From NCBI RefSeq assembly GCF_029537735.1, contig NZ_JARPUQ010000001.1, positions 712,696 to 776,695 on the forward strand: a stretch of 64,000 nt of DNA. The letters are read 5' to 3'. Source of the stretch: Robiginitalea aestuariiviva. GTDB taxonomy: Bacteria > Bacteroidota > Bacteroidia > Flavobacteriales > Flavobacteriaceae. Of the stretch, positions 1 to 7,873 are shown one piece after another. Position 1 is the stretch's first letter. Each line of letters opens with the position of its first letter. Below the pieces are notes generated by a model. That model was not told the DNA's origin and did no database searches. It worked only from the letters and a program-made list of their open reading frames with translations. Made by a program: the position numbers and the translations under genes.

Positions 1-88
1 GCTCCATTTGGAGATCCGCCCCGGGCAGGCGTAACAGCCCCCCTGCAGGCCGGGCAATTTTTGTATTTTTAAGCGAATCCGAGCCAAA

Positions 89-1873
89 ATGGGAAACCAA
101 CCCAACAACCTGCTTACCCGGTTCCTGAAATGGCGGTATAAGCACATTTCCCACAAGACCTTCACCCACCTGGTGAGTGTGGCCCTGGGTTTTTTGGCGG
201 GCCTGGTTTCGGTTACCCTGAAGAACAGCACCTACCTGATTGAGTCTACCCTGGAACACGGGGTGCTCTTCCTGAGCACAGAGCTGTATTTCATCCTGCC
301 CATTGTAGGCCTTACCCTGGTATTCCTCTATGTAAAATACATCCATAAGGAACGGCTGGAACACGCCGTGTCTTCCATTCTGTACGCCCTTTCCCGGAAA
401 AAAGGCATTATCACCGCCAAGAAAATCCTCACCCCGCTGATCACGGCCCCTTTAACGGTAGGTTTCGGGGGATCCGTAGGATTGCTGGGGCCTGCAGTCG
501 CTTCGGGGGCCGCCCTGAGTTCCAACGTCTCCCGCCTGCTGCACATCAGTTCCAAAGAACGCTCCCTGCTCATAGCCTGCGCCTCGGCCGGCGCGATTGC
601 CTCGGTCTTCCAGGCCCCCATTGCCGCCATCATCTTTGCGGTGGAAGTCTTTAGCCTGGACCTCACCATGATTTCCATGCTGCCGCTCTTGCTGGCTTCC
701 ATTTCCGGGGTGCTTACCTCCTATTTTTTCCTGGGGGATGAATCCCTGTTCACCTTCGACCTGCAGGACAGCTTTGAGGTGCGGGACAGCTTCTATTACA
801 TCCTGCTGGGTATGGGTACGGCCATGGCCTCCATATATTTCTCCAAGATCTACTTCACCATCATGCGGTGGTTTAAACCCCTGCGCAGCCCCAAATACAG
901 GCTGCTGGTAGGTGGGCTGGCCATCGGGGTGATGCTCTATTTTATCCCCCCGCTCTACGGGGAAGGCTTTGGATTTATCAACAACCTGCTGGACGGCAAC
1001 CACCTGAAAGCCCTGGGGGTGACCCCTTTTGACGCCTATACCGGCAATATATGGGTGGTGATCGGGTTGCTCTTCGGGATTACCCTCTTTAAAGCAGTGG
1101 CCATGACCACCACTTTTGCGGCCGGGGGTGCCGGGGGGATATTTATCCCCACCATGGTGATGGGCAGCGCCCTGGGGAATGTGATGGCCAAGGTCCTCAA
1201 CAACCTGGGGCTGGGCATTTCGGTGAGCGAATCCAACTTTACTCTGGTGGGGATGGCCGGGCTTATTGCCGGAGTGATACATGCCCCCCTCACAGCCATC
1301 TTCCTGATTGCGGAAATTACGGGCGGTTACGACCTGTTTGTACCCCTGATGATCACGGCGGCCATGTCCTACCTCATTACCCGCAGCACCATGGAGCACA
1401 CCATCTATACCAAGGAACTGGCCCGTATCGGGGCCCTGCTTACCCACAACAAAGACCAGACGGTGCTCACCCTTATGGAATTAGACGAAGTAATCGAAAC
1501 CGAATTCAAAACCGTGCACAAGGATATGACCCTGGGCCAGATGCTGCACCAGTCCGTGGCCAAATCGCCCCGGAATATCTTTCCCGTGGTAGACGGGGAA
1601 GGAAAGCTGCAGGGTATTGTGCTGTTGGACGACATCCGCGAGTTTATGTTCGACACGGAACTCTACGACAAACTGCAGGTCTCCACCTTTATGCAAAACC
1701 CCCCGGAACAGATTTTCTACGAACAGGATAATATGAAAAAGGTAATGCGGAAATTCCAGGACAGCGGTGCCTGGAACCTGCCAGTGATCCGGGAAGGGAA
1801 ATACATCGGCTTTGTTTCCAAATCCAAGCTCCTAACCGCCTACCGCAGGAAGTTGATTACCTTTACCCCCTGA
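89..1873 (+). CDS. ClC-family chloride channel/transporter with CBS domains
   Basis: Membrane protein of 594 aa that should move chloride or a similar anion across the inner membrane. About ten hydrophobic segments fill residues 25-440, and two CBS-like regions, usually nucleotide-sensing, fill about 455-590. Family signatures visible are GFGGSVGLLGP near 125-135, the AVEVF helix near 184-188 and GGIFIPTMVMG in the second half. The position of the gating glutamate in the G-x-E-G-P filter motif is Leu133 here (codon 485-487), which is unusual. A small membrane protein follows 2 bases after the stop and is probably co-transcribed. A -7-like TATTTTTA lies at 64-71. The family is clear; channel versus exchanger is not. 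Confidence 0.93.
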   Translation: MGNQPNNLLTRFLKWRYKHISHKTFTHLVSVALGFLAGLVSVTLKNSTYLIESTLEHGVLFLSTELYFILPIVGLTLVFLYVKYIHKERLEHAVSSILYALSRKKGIITAKKILTPLITAPLTVGFGGSVGLLGPAVASGAALSSNVSRLLHISSKERSLLIACASAGAIASVFQAPIAAIIFAVEVFSLDLTMISMLPLLLASISGVLTSYFFLGDESLFTFDLQDSFEVRDSFYYILLGMGTAMASIYFSKIYFTIMRWFKPLRSPKYRLLVGGLAIGVMLYFIPPLYGEGFGFINNLLDGNHLKALGVTPFDAYTGNIWVVIGLLFGITLFKAVAMTTTFAAGGAGGIFIPTMVMGSALGNVMAKVLNNLGLGISVSESNFTLVGMAGLIAGVIHAPLTAIFLIAEITGGYDLFVPLMITAAMSYLITRSTMEHTIYTKELARIGALLTHNKDQTVLTLMELDEVIETEFKTVHKDMTLGQMLHQSVAKSPRNIFPVVDGEGKLQGIVLLDDIREFMFDTELYDKLQVSTFMQNPPEQIFYEQDNMKKVMRKFQDSGAWNLPVIREGKYIGFVSKSKLLTAYRRKLITFTP

Positions 1874-1875
1874 AG

Positions 1876-2139
1876 ATGAAAAAGCCATCCCGCTATATCG
1901 TAGCCGCCATAGTCCTGGCCTCCCTGGGAGCCATCGCCTATGGATTTTCCCTGATGGACACGCGGGAGACCCTGGCTAACCAATATATCGGTTTTGGGGT
2001 AGTTGGGCTGTTTTTACTGGCCATGCCGCTGTTTCTGATTACCGAAAGCCGGGGCAAGCAGTTAAAGGATTATATGCTTACGGATGAGAACATTCGAAAA
2101 ATGCGGGAGCGAAAGGAAAATACCCCTGAAAATCAATAA
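1876..2139 (+). CDS. Small two-helix membrane protein
   Basis: An 87-aa protein of unknown function. It starts with a short basic stretch (MKKPSR), then two hydrophobic helices at about residues 8-28 and 38-58, and ends in a charged, Lys/Glu-rich cytosolic-looking tail. No known family motif was recognised. It starts 2 bases after the ClC stop codon, so translation is probably coupled and it may be an accessory of the channel, but that is inferred from position only. Confidence 0.75.
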   Translation: MKKPSRYIVAAIVLASLGAIAYGFSLMDTRETLANQYIGFGVVGLFLLAMPLFLITESRGKQLKDYMLTDENIRKMRERKENTPENQ

Positions 2140-2222
2140 TTTCTGAAATTTATTTCTGCTTTTCAAAGGACGATTCCATTTTTGCCCTAACTTCGCAGCA
2201 TAATTGCTTATTTATTTTTTTA

Positions 2223-2417
2223 ATGACTGGTACTGTTAAATTTTTCAACGAATCCAAAGGTTACGGCTTCATCACTAACGACGCCACCGGAAAGGACACC
2301 TTTGTACACGCAACCGCCCTGGGTGGTCTGCAACTGAACCAAGGAGACAAAGTAGAATACGAAGAGACCGAAGGTCGCAAAGGCATGGTTGCCGCCAACG
2401 TGCAGGTAATCGGATAA
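2223..2417 (+). CDS. Cold-shock domain protein (CspA family)
   Basis: A 64-aa single cold-shock domain, the usual length for CspA-type RNA chaperones that melt structures in mRNA. RNP1 is seen as KGYGFIT (about residues 12-18) and RNP2 as DTFVHAT (about 26-32). The gene stands alone, with an 83-base upstream gap holding a -7-like TAACTTCG at 2188-2195, and is followed by a strong intrinsic terminator. Whether it is cold-induced or constitutive cannot be told from the sequence. Confidence 0.95.
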   Translation: MTGTVKFFNESKGYGFITNDATGKDTFVHATALGGLQLNQGDKVEYEETEGRKGMVAANVQVIG

Positions 2418-2441
2418 CGATATTTTATTTTGAGCGTTTGA

Positions 2442-2472
2442 AACGCCGCCCCTCCCGGGCGGCGTTTTTTTT
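2442..2472 (+). terminator. Intrinsic terminator of the cold-shock gene
   Basis: A 10-bp GC-rich stem, AACGCCGCCC (2442-2451) with GGGCGGCGTT (2457-2466), loop CTCCC, followed by an eight-T run at 2465-2472 that reaches into the stop codon of the convergent tadA gene. Confidence 0.9.
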
Positions 2473-2920
2473 AGTTGAGGTTTCGCTTTTCAATAAAAAA
2501 GCGCTTAAGTAAATCGGAGGCCTCAGGCTCCATTACCCCGCCCGAAATCTGGGTTTTGGGGTGGAGCTTTCCGCCAAAGGCGGTAAAGCCGCGCTGGGGA
2601 TCGTATGCCCCGAAGACCACCCGGGCCACCTGGCTCCAGTACAGGGCCCCGGCACACATCTGGCAGGGCTCCAGGGTTACATAAAGGGTGCACTGGGAAA
2701 GGTATTTGCCTCCCAGGAAATTGGAGGCGGCGGTAATGGCCTGCATCTCTGCGTGGGCAGTCACGTCCCGGAGTTGTTCAGTGAGGTTGTGGGCCCGGGC
2801 TATGATCCGGTCCTGCACAGCCACCACGGCCCCCACGGGTACTTCCCCTTTTTCGAAGGCCAATTCGGCTTCCTGCAGGGCCTTCTGCATAAAAAAGCGA
2901 TCGTCCAGTACAAATTCCAT
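2471..2920 (-). CDS. tadA: tRNA-specific adenosine deaminase
   Basis: A 149-aa zinc-dependent cytidine/deoxycytidylate-deaminase-fold enzyme expected to convert A34 to inosine in tRNA-Arg. The zinc and catalytic signatures HAEMQAI and PCQMC are both present, and the fold starts with the typical FMQKALQEAELAFEKGEVPVGAVV region. The start MEFVLDD at 2920 was preferred over an ATG 54 bases upstream because the extra residues do not look like the family. It is convergent with the cold-shock gene and divergent from dxs, whose start is only 77 bases away. Confidence 0.93.
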   Translation of the reverse strand: MEFVLDDRFFMQKALQEAELAFEKGEVPVGAVVAVQDRIIARAHNLTEQLRDVTAHAEMQAITAASNFLGGKYLSQCTLYVTLEPCQMCAGALYWSQVARVVFGAYDPQRGFTAFGGKLHPKTQISGGVMEPEASDLLKRFFIEKRNLN

Positions 2921-2981
2921 GGGGTTAAAAATACAACATCCGGCATATACCAGAGCCGTCCCGGCATCGGCCAATTTACAC

Positions 2982-2989
2982 TACCTTTA
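2982..2989 (+). promoter_or_regulatory. Candidate -7 element of dxs
   Basis: TACCTTTA matches the Bacteroidota -7 consensus TAnnTTTG at all but the last base and ends 8 bases before the dxs ATG, which would leave almost no 5' leader. Confidence 0.45.
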
Positions 2990-2997
2990 CCGGGCCT

Positions 2998-4773
2998 ATG
3001 GAGCTGTTGCCGCATATCGATACCCCGGCCGATCTCAGGAAACTGCCCGAAAGCGACCTGCCGCGCCTGGCCGAAGAGTTGCGGGCGTTCATCATAGATG
3101 TCCTTTCGGTAAAAGCGGGCCACCTGGGCGCGAGCCTGGGCGTGGTAGAGCTTACCCTGGCCCTGCATTACTGCTATAATACCCCTGAAGACCGCCTGAT
3201 CTGGGATGTAGGCCACCAGGCCTACGGGCATAAAATCCTGACGGGACGGCGGGATGCCTTTCACACCCAGCGCCAATGGGGCGGGCTCTCCGGTTTCCCG
3301 AAACGGGAAGAAAGCCCGTACGATGCCTTTGGCACCGGGCATTCCTCCACCTCCCTTTCCGCCTTGCTTGGGATGGCCCTGGCAGGCCGCTTGCAGGGGG
3401 AAGCCCGAAAACACATTGCCGTAATCGGAGATGCCTCCATTGCCAGCGGGATGGCCTTTGAAGCCCTGAACCATGCCGGGGAAGCGGGGGCAGACCTGCT
3501 GGTGGTGCTTAACGACAACGGGATCGGGATAGACCCGAGTACAGGTGCGCTAAAGGCCTTCCTGGCCCGGGCCCGTTCCGGCAACCGCACCCAGGGCAAC
3601 CTGTTTAGGGACCTCAACTTTGCCTACCACGGCCCGGTGGATGGCCATGACCTGCCGGCCCTGCTGGAGGCCCTGGGACGCATGCAGGCCCTGGACGGGC
3701 CCAAACTCTTGCATGTGGTCACCACCAAAGGCAAAGGCCTGAAGCGGGCGGAGGAAGACCAGGTCATTTACCATGCGCCCGGGCCTTTTGACAAACGTAC
3801 CGGAGACCTGATCCGGTCCCGGAAAAACCCCGGGCAGGGCCCGAAATACCAGGATGTCTTTGGGCATACCCTGGTAGAATTGGCCCGGCAAAACCCCAGG
3901 CTGGTAGGGATTACCCCGGCCATGCCTACGGGGAGTTCCCTGAAGTATATGATGGAGGCGTTCCCTGAGCGTGCCTTTGATGTAGGCATTGCCGAACAGC
4001 ATGCAGTTACCCTGGCCGCCGGGATGGCGGCCGAAGGCATGGTGCCCTTTTGCGCCATATATTCTACCTTCCTGCAGCGCGGTTACGACCAGCTGATCCA
4101 CGATGTGGCCTTGCAGGGTTTACCAGTGGTGTTCTGTGTGGACCGGGCCGGGCTGGTTGGCCAGGACGGCCCCACCCACCACGGGATTTTCGACATCGCC
4201 TTTTTACGCTGCATCCCCAACCTGATCCTGATGTCGCCCATGAGCAACCGGGAGCTGCGGCATATGCTATACACCGCCCAACTCGAGCTTCCCGGGCCAG
4301 TGGTCATCCGGTATCCCAGGGGGTACAGCCAGAATGCGGATTGGGAAGTGCCCTTTGAAAAGATCCTGATCGGAAAGGCACGAAATTTGCAGCAGGGGGA
4401 TACCGTAGCCGTTTTGAGCCTGGGGCCCCTGGGGCAGCGGATAGCCGACCTGTTACCCGAAACCCGGCGCCCCGAAGCCTTCGGGCACTTCGACATGCGC
4501 TTTGTGAAGCCCCTGGACCGGGAGGCACTGCAGGAAATCTGCGTAGGCTACCGGGTGGTGGTAACTGTGGAAGATGGTTGCCGCACGGGCGGCTTTGGCA
4601 GCGCGGTCCTGGAGGCCCTGAGCGATATGGGGTACACGGGAAAGGTGGTCCGCCTGGGCGTGGAAGACCAGTTCCCTCCACACGGCACTGTAGACGAACT
4701 CTACCAGCAACAGGGGCTGGACAACCCGTCCCTGCTGCGCATCCTAAACCAATTGACCGATGACGAAACTTAA
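2998..4773 (+). CDS. dxs: 1-deoxy-D-xylulose-5-phosphate synthase
   Basis: A 591-aa thiamine-diphosphate enzyme that condenses pyruvate and glyceraldehyde 3-phosphate, the entry step of the MEP isoprenoid pathway. The ThDP/Mg motif is seen as GDASIASGM ending in NDN near residues 147-176, and the catalytic glutamate lies in IAEQHAV near residue 332. The C-terminal transketolase domain is complete. The protein is somewhat shorter than the usual 620 aa but has no gap in a key motif. Its stop overlaps the start of the DUF3078 gene by 14 bases, so the two are translationally coupled. Confidence 0.96.
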   Translation: MELLPHIDTPADLRKLPESDLPRLAEELRAFIIDVLSVKAGHLGASLGVVELTLALHYCYNTPEDRLIWDVGHQAYGHKILTGRRDAFHTQRQWGGLSGFPKREESPYDAFGTGHSSTSLSALLGMALAGRLQGEARKHIAVIGDASIASGMAFEALNHAGEAGADLLVVLNDNGIGIDPSTGALKAFLARARSGNRTQGNLFRDLNFAYHGPVDGHDLPALLEALGRMQALDGPKLLHVVTTKGKGLKRAEEDQVIYHAPGPFDKRTGDLIRSRKNPGQGPKYQDVFGHTLVELARQNPRLVGITPAMPTGSSLKYMMEAFPERAFDVGIAEQHAVTLAAGMAAEGMVPFCAIYSTFLQRGYDQLIHDVALQGLPVVFCVDRAGLVGQDGPTHHGIFDIAFLRCIPNLILMSPMSNRELRHMLYTAQLELPGPVVIRYPRGYSQNADWEVPFEKILIGKARNLQQGDTVAVLSLGPLGQRIADLLPETRRPEAFGHFDMRFVKPLDREALQEICVGYRVVVTVEDGCRTGGFGSAVLEALSDMGYTGKVVRLGVEDQFPPHGTVDELYQQQGLDNPSLLRILNQLTDDET

Positions 4774-5866
4774 GCGATCGTTATGGCCCCTTTTTGTGTT
4801 TGCCCTTGGCCTTGCTACCCCGGCCCTGGGGCAGGACAGCATTCCCACTACGGAAGCGGACAGTATCCCGATGGCCACCGTAGTGATCCGGGACATCCAA
4901 TACCCCATCCGGATTGTGCCCCGGGGGGTAACCCTAAGGGTCCCGAGGATCTCCTTTAATGCTACCAAACCCCTGACCAAACCTTTTAAACGCTTTAAAA
5001 TTCCCTCCTTCTGGGACCGGACCAACGAGCTGGACCTGCAGTTTAGCGAAGTGGCCTTTGTAAACTGGAATGCCGGGGGGGATAATGCCATTTCGGCCAA
5101 CGGCCGGGTGTACTTTGGCCGGAATTATAAATTCGGGAATTTCCAGTGGGACAACGACCTGGAACTCCGCTTTGGATGGAATGCCCAGGAAGGCCGGAAA
5201 TGGCGTAAAACAGACGACGCCATCCGGCTGAGCAGCACCATCGGATACCGGCGCGACACCCTAAGCCATTGGTTTTATTCGGTGAAGCTGAACTTCAACA
5301 CCCAGTTTGCGGACGGGTTTAAATACCCGGATCGCAGCCAGCCCATTTCCCGGTTTATGGCCCCTGGTTATATGTTCTTTGGGGCAGGTACCTCCTATAT
5401 CATAGAGGAAAAGAAGTTTAACCTCTACCTGTCCCCCATCACGTTCAAAGGTACCTTTGTGACCGACCAGGCCCTGGCAGACCGGGGGGCGTTCGGGGTG
5501 GAAAAAGCCGTGCTGGATGCCAATGGCAATGTGCTGGAACCCGGGAAAAACCTCTTTGCGGAAATGGGGTTTCTGCTTACCCACAAATGGGAACACCCCC
5601 TGGCGCGCAACATTACCATGAACCATAACCTGACACTGTTTTCGGACTACCTGCGCGTGATCTGGCATGTGGATGTGGACTGGCAGATGAAATTCAACTT
5701 TAAGGTGAATGAATATGTGAGTGCCAACCTCCTCGCCCACCTGATTTACGACAACGACATCCTGTTTGACCGGGTAGTGGACCCGGACGGGACAGTGATC
5801 AATCCCGGTTCTCCCAAAACCCAGTTCAGGCAACAGCTGGGGATAGGAATAAACTATAAGTTTTAG
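4760..5866 (+). CDS. DUF3078 outer-membrane-like protein
   Basis: A 368-aa secreted protein with a signal peptide (LWPLFVFALGLATPALGQ, about residues 7-24) and a C-terminal region of alternating aromatic and polar strands (for example LELRFGWNAQEGRKW and FNFKVNEYVSANLLAHLIY) ending in GINYKF, as expected for a small beta-barrel. This matches DUF3078, a Bacteroidota family of unknown function that is often found beside dxs. It overlaps dxs by 14 bases. Outer-membrane location is inferred from the terminal aromatic strand. Confidence 0.88.
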   Translation: MTKLKRSLWPLFVFALGLATPALGQDSIPTTEADSIPMATVVIRDIQYPIRIVPRGVTLRVPRISFNATKPLTKPFKRFKIPSFWDRTNELDLQFSEVAFVNWNAGGDNAISANGRVYFGRNYKFGNFQWDNDLELRFGWNAQEGRKWRKTDDAIRLSSTIGYRRDTLSHWFYSVKLNFNTQFADGFKYPDRSQPISRFMAPGYMFFGAGTSYIIEEKKFNLYLSPITFKGTFVTDQALADRGAFGVEKAVLDANGNVLEPGKNLFAEMGFLLTHKWEHPLARNITMNHNLTLFSDYLRVIWHVDVDWQMKFNFKVNEYVSANLLAHLIYDNDILFDRVVDPDGTVINPGSPKTQFRQQLGIGINYKF

Positions 5867-5900
5867 GTTTTTTCCTTTTTCTTAGGTGGTGAAATTCGAT

Positions 5901-5940
5901 GCGACGCGGCGCAGCCGCGTCGCTTTTCTCCTCTTTCTTT
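5901..5940 (+). terminator. Probable terminator after the DUF3078 gene
   Basis: A perfect 10-bp stem, GCGACGCGGC (5901-5910) with GCCGCGTCGC (5914-5923) and a 3-base GCA loop, followed by a pyrimidine-rich TTTTCTCCTCTTTCTTTT tract. The tract is not a pure T run. The same hairpin type recurs twice downstream, so it may also be part of a repeat element. Confidence 0.55.
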
Positions 5941-6288
5941 TGCGGGTCAAATGCTTTGCCTTCGCTTCGGAATGGTTTTGCTCCGCGACTGCGTCGCGGT
6001 AGGATCATTCTTTTATGACCGGACATTATTAGCTCCGCGGCTGCGCCGCCTCGCTTTTACTCCTCTTTCTTTTGCTGGTCCAAATGCGAAGCATTCATGA
6101 ACTCCGATAAAAGCAAATGAACTAGAGCGTGAATAAAAGAAAGAGGGAAAGAAAAGGACCTTTTTCGAAGAATTGGAGGCGATTTTTGCTTGCGCAAAAC
6201 CACGGCTGGCGCTGGTCGCTCCATGCTTTCCATTTGCTTCGCAAATCGCAATTCCGCTAGCGCCACCGCTATCGCTGGCAATTCTTCG
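5901..6288. repeat. Palindrome-rich intergenic repeat cluster
   Basis: A 467-base non-coding gap lies between convergent genes. It holds three hairpins with 3-base loops: 5901-5923, CCGCGAC-TGC-GTCGCGG at 5983-5999, and GCGGC-TGC-GCCGC at 6037-6049. The segment at 5920-5955 (TCGCTTTT, CTCCTCTTTCTTTTG, then a GGTCAAATGC-like end) recurs at 6051-6087, and an inverted partial copy AAAAGAAAGAGGG lies near 6134. A 10-bp inverted repeat CGAAGAATTG (6166-6175) / CAATTCTTCG (6279-6288) encloses further small palindromes such as ATTTGC-TTC-GCAAAT. No convincing protein was found. It resembles a dispersed extragenic palindromic repeat. Confidence 0.65.
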
Positions 6289-6333
6289 GGATCAGTCTAG
6301 TAAATGACTTTATTCCAGGCTCACCCCCCTTGC

Positions 6334-7683
6334 TCAGAGCTGTTTCCCCGTAATCTTATTGTGCATATGCACAGCAGAGCCATCGGAAAGGGAGGCCACA
6401 AAGGAGGCGGCAGTAAGCAGGCATTCATAAACCGTATGGCAGGGTTGGTCCACCAGAGCCGGGGGCAGCATCCGGAGCACCATCTGGTCGTAGGCAGAGG
6501 CCTTGTCCCTCAGGCGCCCGACCAGCGCCTGGGCCACCACCTCTAAGATGTCCGAGAGGATCCGGTACCCGGCTACTTCTTTTTCGATCACTTCCTGGGA
6601 ACGGTAAATCCGCTCCACGCTTACATCCAGGATATCGCGTACCTGGGCCTGGAAGCGGCTCCGATCCAGCAGGGCAACCGGCATCTCGCCGGCCAGGATG
6701 GCTTCTTCCTCTTCCATGAATACCCGTACGGCATCCTGTACCAGGGTCCCGATGGCAATGGCCCGCAAATATCCCAGGCGGTCGCTCATGCTTTTTATCC
6801 CCCTGTATTTTTTGGTATCGATCCGGTCCTGTACCAGTTTGATGAGGAACTCCAGGGCGTAGTCTTCCGGGATCAGCCCCAGGTTAATACCGTCCTCAAA
6901 ATCGATAATGGTATAACAGATATCGTCCGCAGCCTCCACCAGGTAGGTCAGGGGGTGGCGACAAAAGCCGGAACCCCCGGAGAGGCCAGCGGGCAGCAGG
7001 CCCAGGTCCTCGGCTACTTCCGAAAAGGCGTCCTTGTCCGCCTGGAAGAAGCCGTATTTTTTAACGGCTATATGCCTGGAAGGTTTATGCGGCAGGGATT
7101 CCTTGGGATACTTCATAAAGGCCCCCAGGGTAGCATAGCTCAGGCGCAACCCGCCGGGCACCCCTTCCCGGGGTGCGGTCAGCAGCCGGAAACCGTGGGC
7201 ATTCCCTTCAAAGCGCAACAGGTCTTCAAACTCCTTTTCCGTCACCTCGTCCCGGTAGGCCTGCCCCGCCCCATGGCTAAAAAAGGTGCCTATGGCCTTT
7301 TCCCCGCTATGCCCAAAAGGGGGGTTCCCGATATCATGCGCCAGGGCGGCGGCGGCTACAATGGCCCCGAAATCATTAAACCGGTACCCATGGGTTTGTT
7401 CCAGGTAGGGGTGTTTCTTAAGTACTGCCGCCCCGGCCAGCCGGCCCAGGCTGCGCCCAACTACGGATACTTCCAGGCTGTGGGTCAGGCGGGTATGGAC
7501 AAAGTCGGTTTTGGAAAGGGGAATCACCTGGGTTTTATCCTGCAGGCTCCGGAAATAGGGAGAGAAGATAATCCGGTCGTAATCCACTTCAAACCCCAGG
7601 CGGGCTTCGTCCTGTTCCTCGCGTAACCTTTTATGCGTATCCCCTTGTCTTTTAAGGGATAACAGCTGTTCCCATTGCATCAT
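6334..7683 (-). CDS. dgt: dGTP triphosphohydrolase (HD superfamily)
   Basis: A 449-aa enzyme expected to hydrolyse dGTP to deoxyguanosine and triphosphate, shaping dNTP pools. The N-terminal KRLREEQDEARLGFEVDYDR and IIFSPYFRSLQDKTQV segments are typical of the family. HD metal ligands are seen in TRLTHSLEVS (about residues 64-73) and AHDIGNPPFGHSGE (about 115-128). Two adjacent ATGs are possible starts. It is divergent from the TonB receptor gene across a 190-base gap and convergent with the repeat-rich stretch. Confidence 0.94.
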   Translation of the reverse strand: MMQWEQLLSLKRQGDTHKRLREEQDEARLGFEVDYDRIIFSPYFRSLQDKTQVIPLSKTDFVHTRLTHSLEVSVVGRSLGRLAGAAVLKKHPYLEQTHGYRFNDFGAIVAAAALAHDIGNPPFGHSGEKAIGTFFSHGAGQAYRDEVTEKEFEDLLRFEGNAHGFRLLTAPREGVPGGLRLSYATLGAFMKYPKESLPHKPSRHIAVKKYGFFQADKDAFSEVAEDLGLLPAGLSGGSGFCRHPLTYLVEAADDICYTIIDFEDGINLGLIPEDYALEFLIKLVQDRIDTKKYRGIKSMSDRLGYLRAIAIGTLVQDAVRVFMEEEEAILAGEMPVALLDRSRFQAQVRDILDVSVERIYRSQEVIEKEVAGYRILSDILEVVAQALVGRLRDKASAYDQMVLRMLPPALVDQPCHTVYECLLTAASFVASLSDGSAVHMHNKITGKQL

Positions 7684-7748
7684 ATCCTGTAGAAAAACCG
7701 CAAGATACCACTTTTTTCAGGGCCTGTGGGCAGGGCATTTCCTACTCC

Positions 7749-7793
7749 TTAACATTGGCTTAATCTGTTAACCTTGGCCTAACAAAAACGCAA
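7749..7793 (+). promoter_or_regulatory. Tandem TTAAC repeats, candidate Pho-type box
   Basis: TTAACATTGGC (7749) and TTAATCTG (7760) are followed by TTAACCTTGGC (7768) and CTAAC (7779), giving spacings of 11, 8 and 11 bp. The block is followed by AAAAACGCAA (7784-7793). A similar array ending in the same decamer lies upstream of the phosphate porin. The spacing and the TTAAC core resemble the direct repeats bound by PhoB/PhoP-type OmpR-family regulators. The regulator itself is not in this window. Confidence 0.6.
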
Positions 7794-7873
7794 TAAAGGT
7801 TTAATCCCAAGCTAACCCAGGACTTACACCCACTGGCGTTCTTTGCGGCAAAATTCAATTCTTAGCATTAGCA

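Noticed and set aside
5826..6281. Short minus-strand frames of 66 and 74 codons in the palindrome-rich gap
   Set aside because: They are Lys/Arg/Ser-rich translations of hairpins and pyrimidine tracts and show no protein-like pattern.
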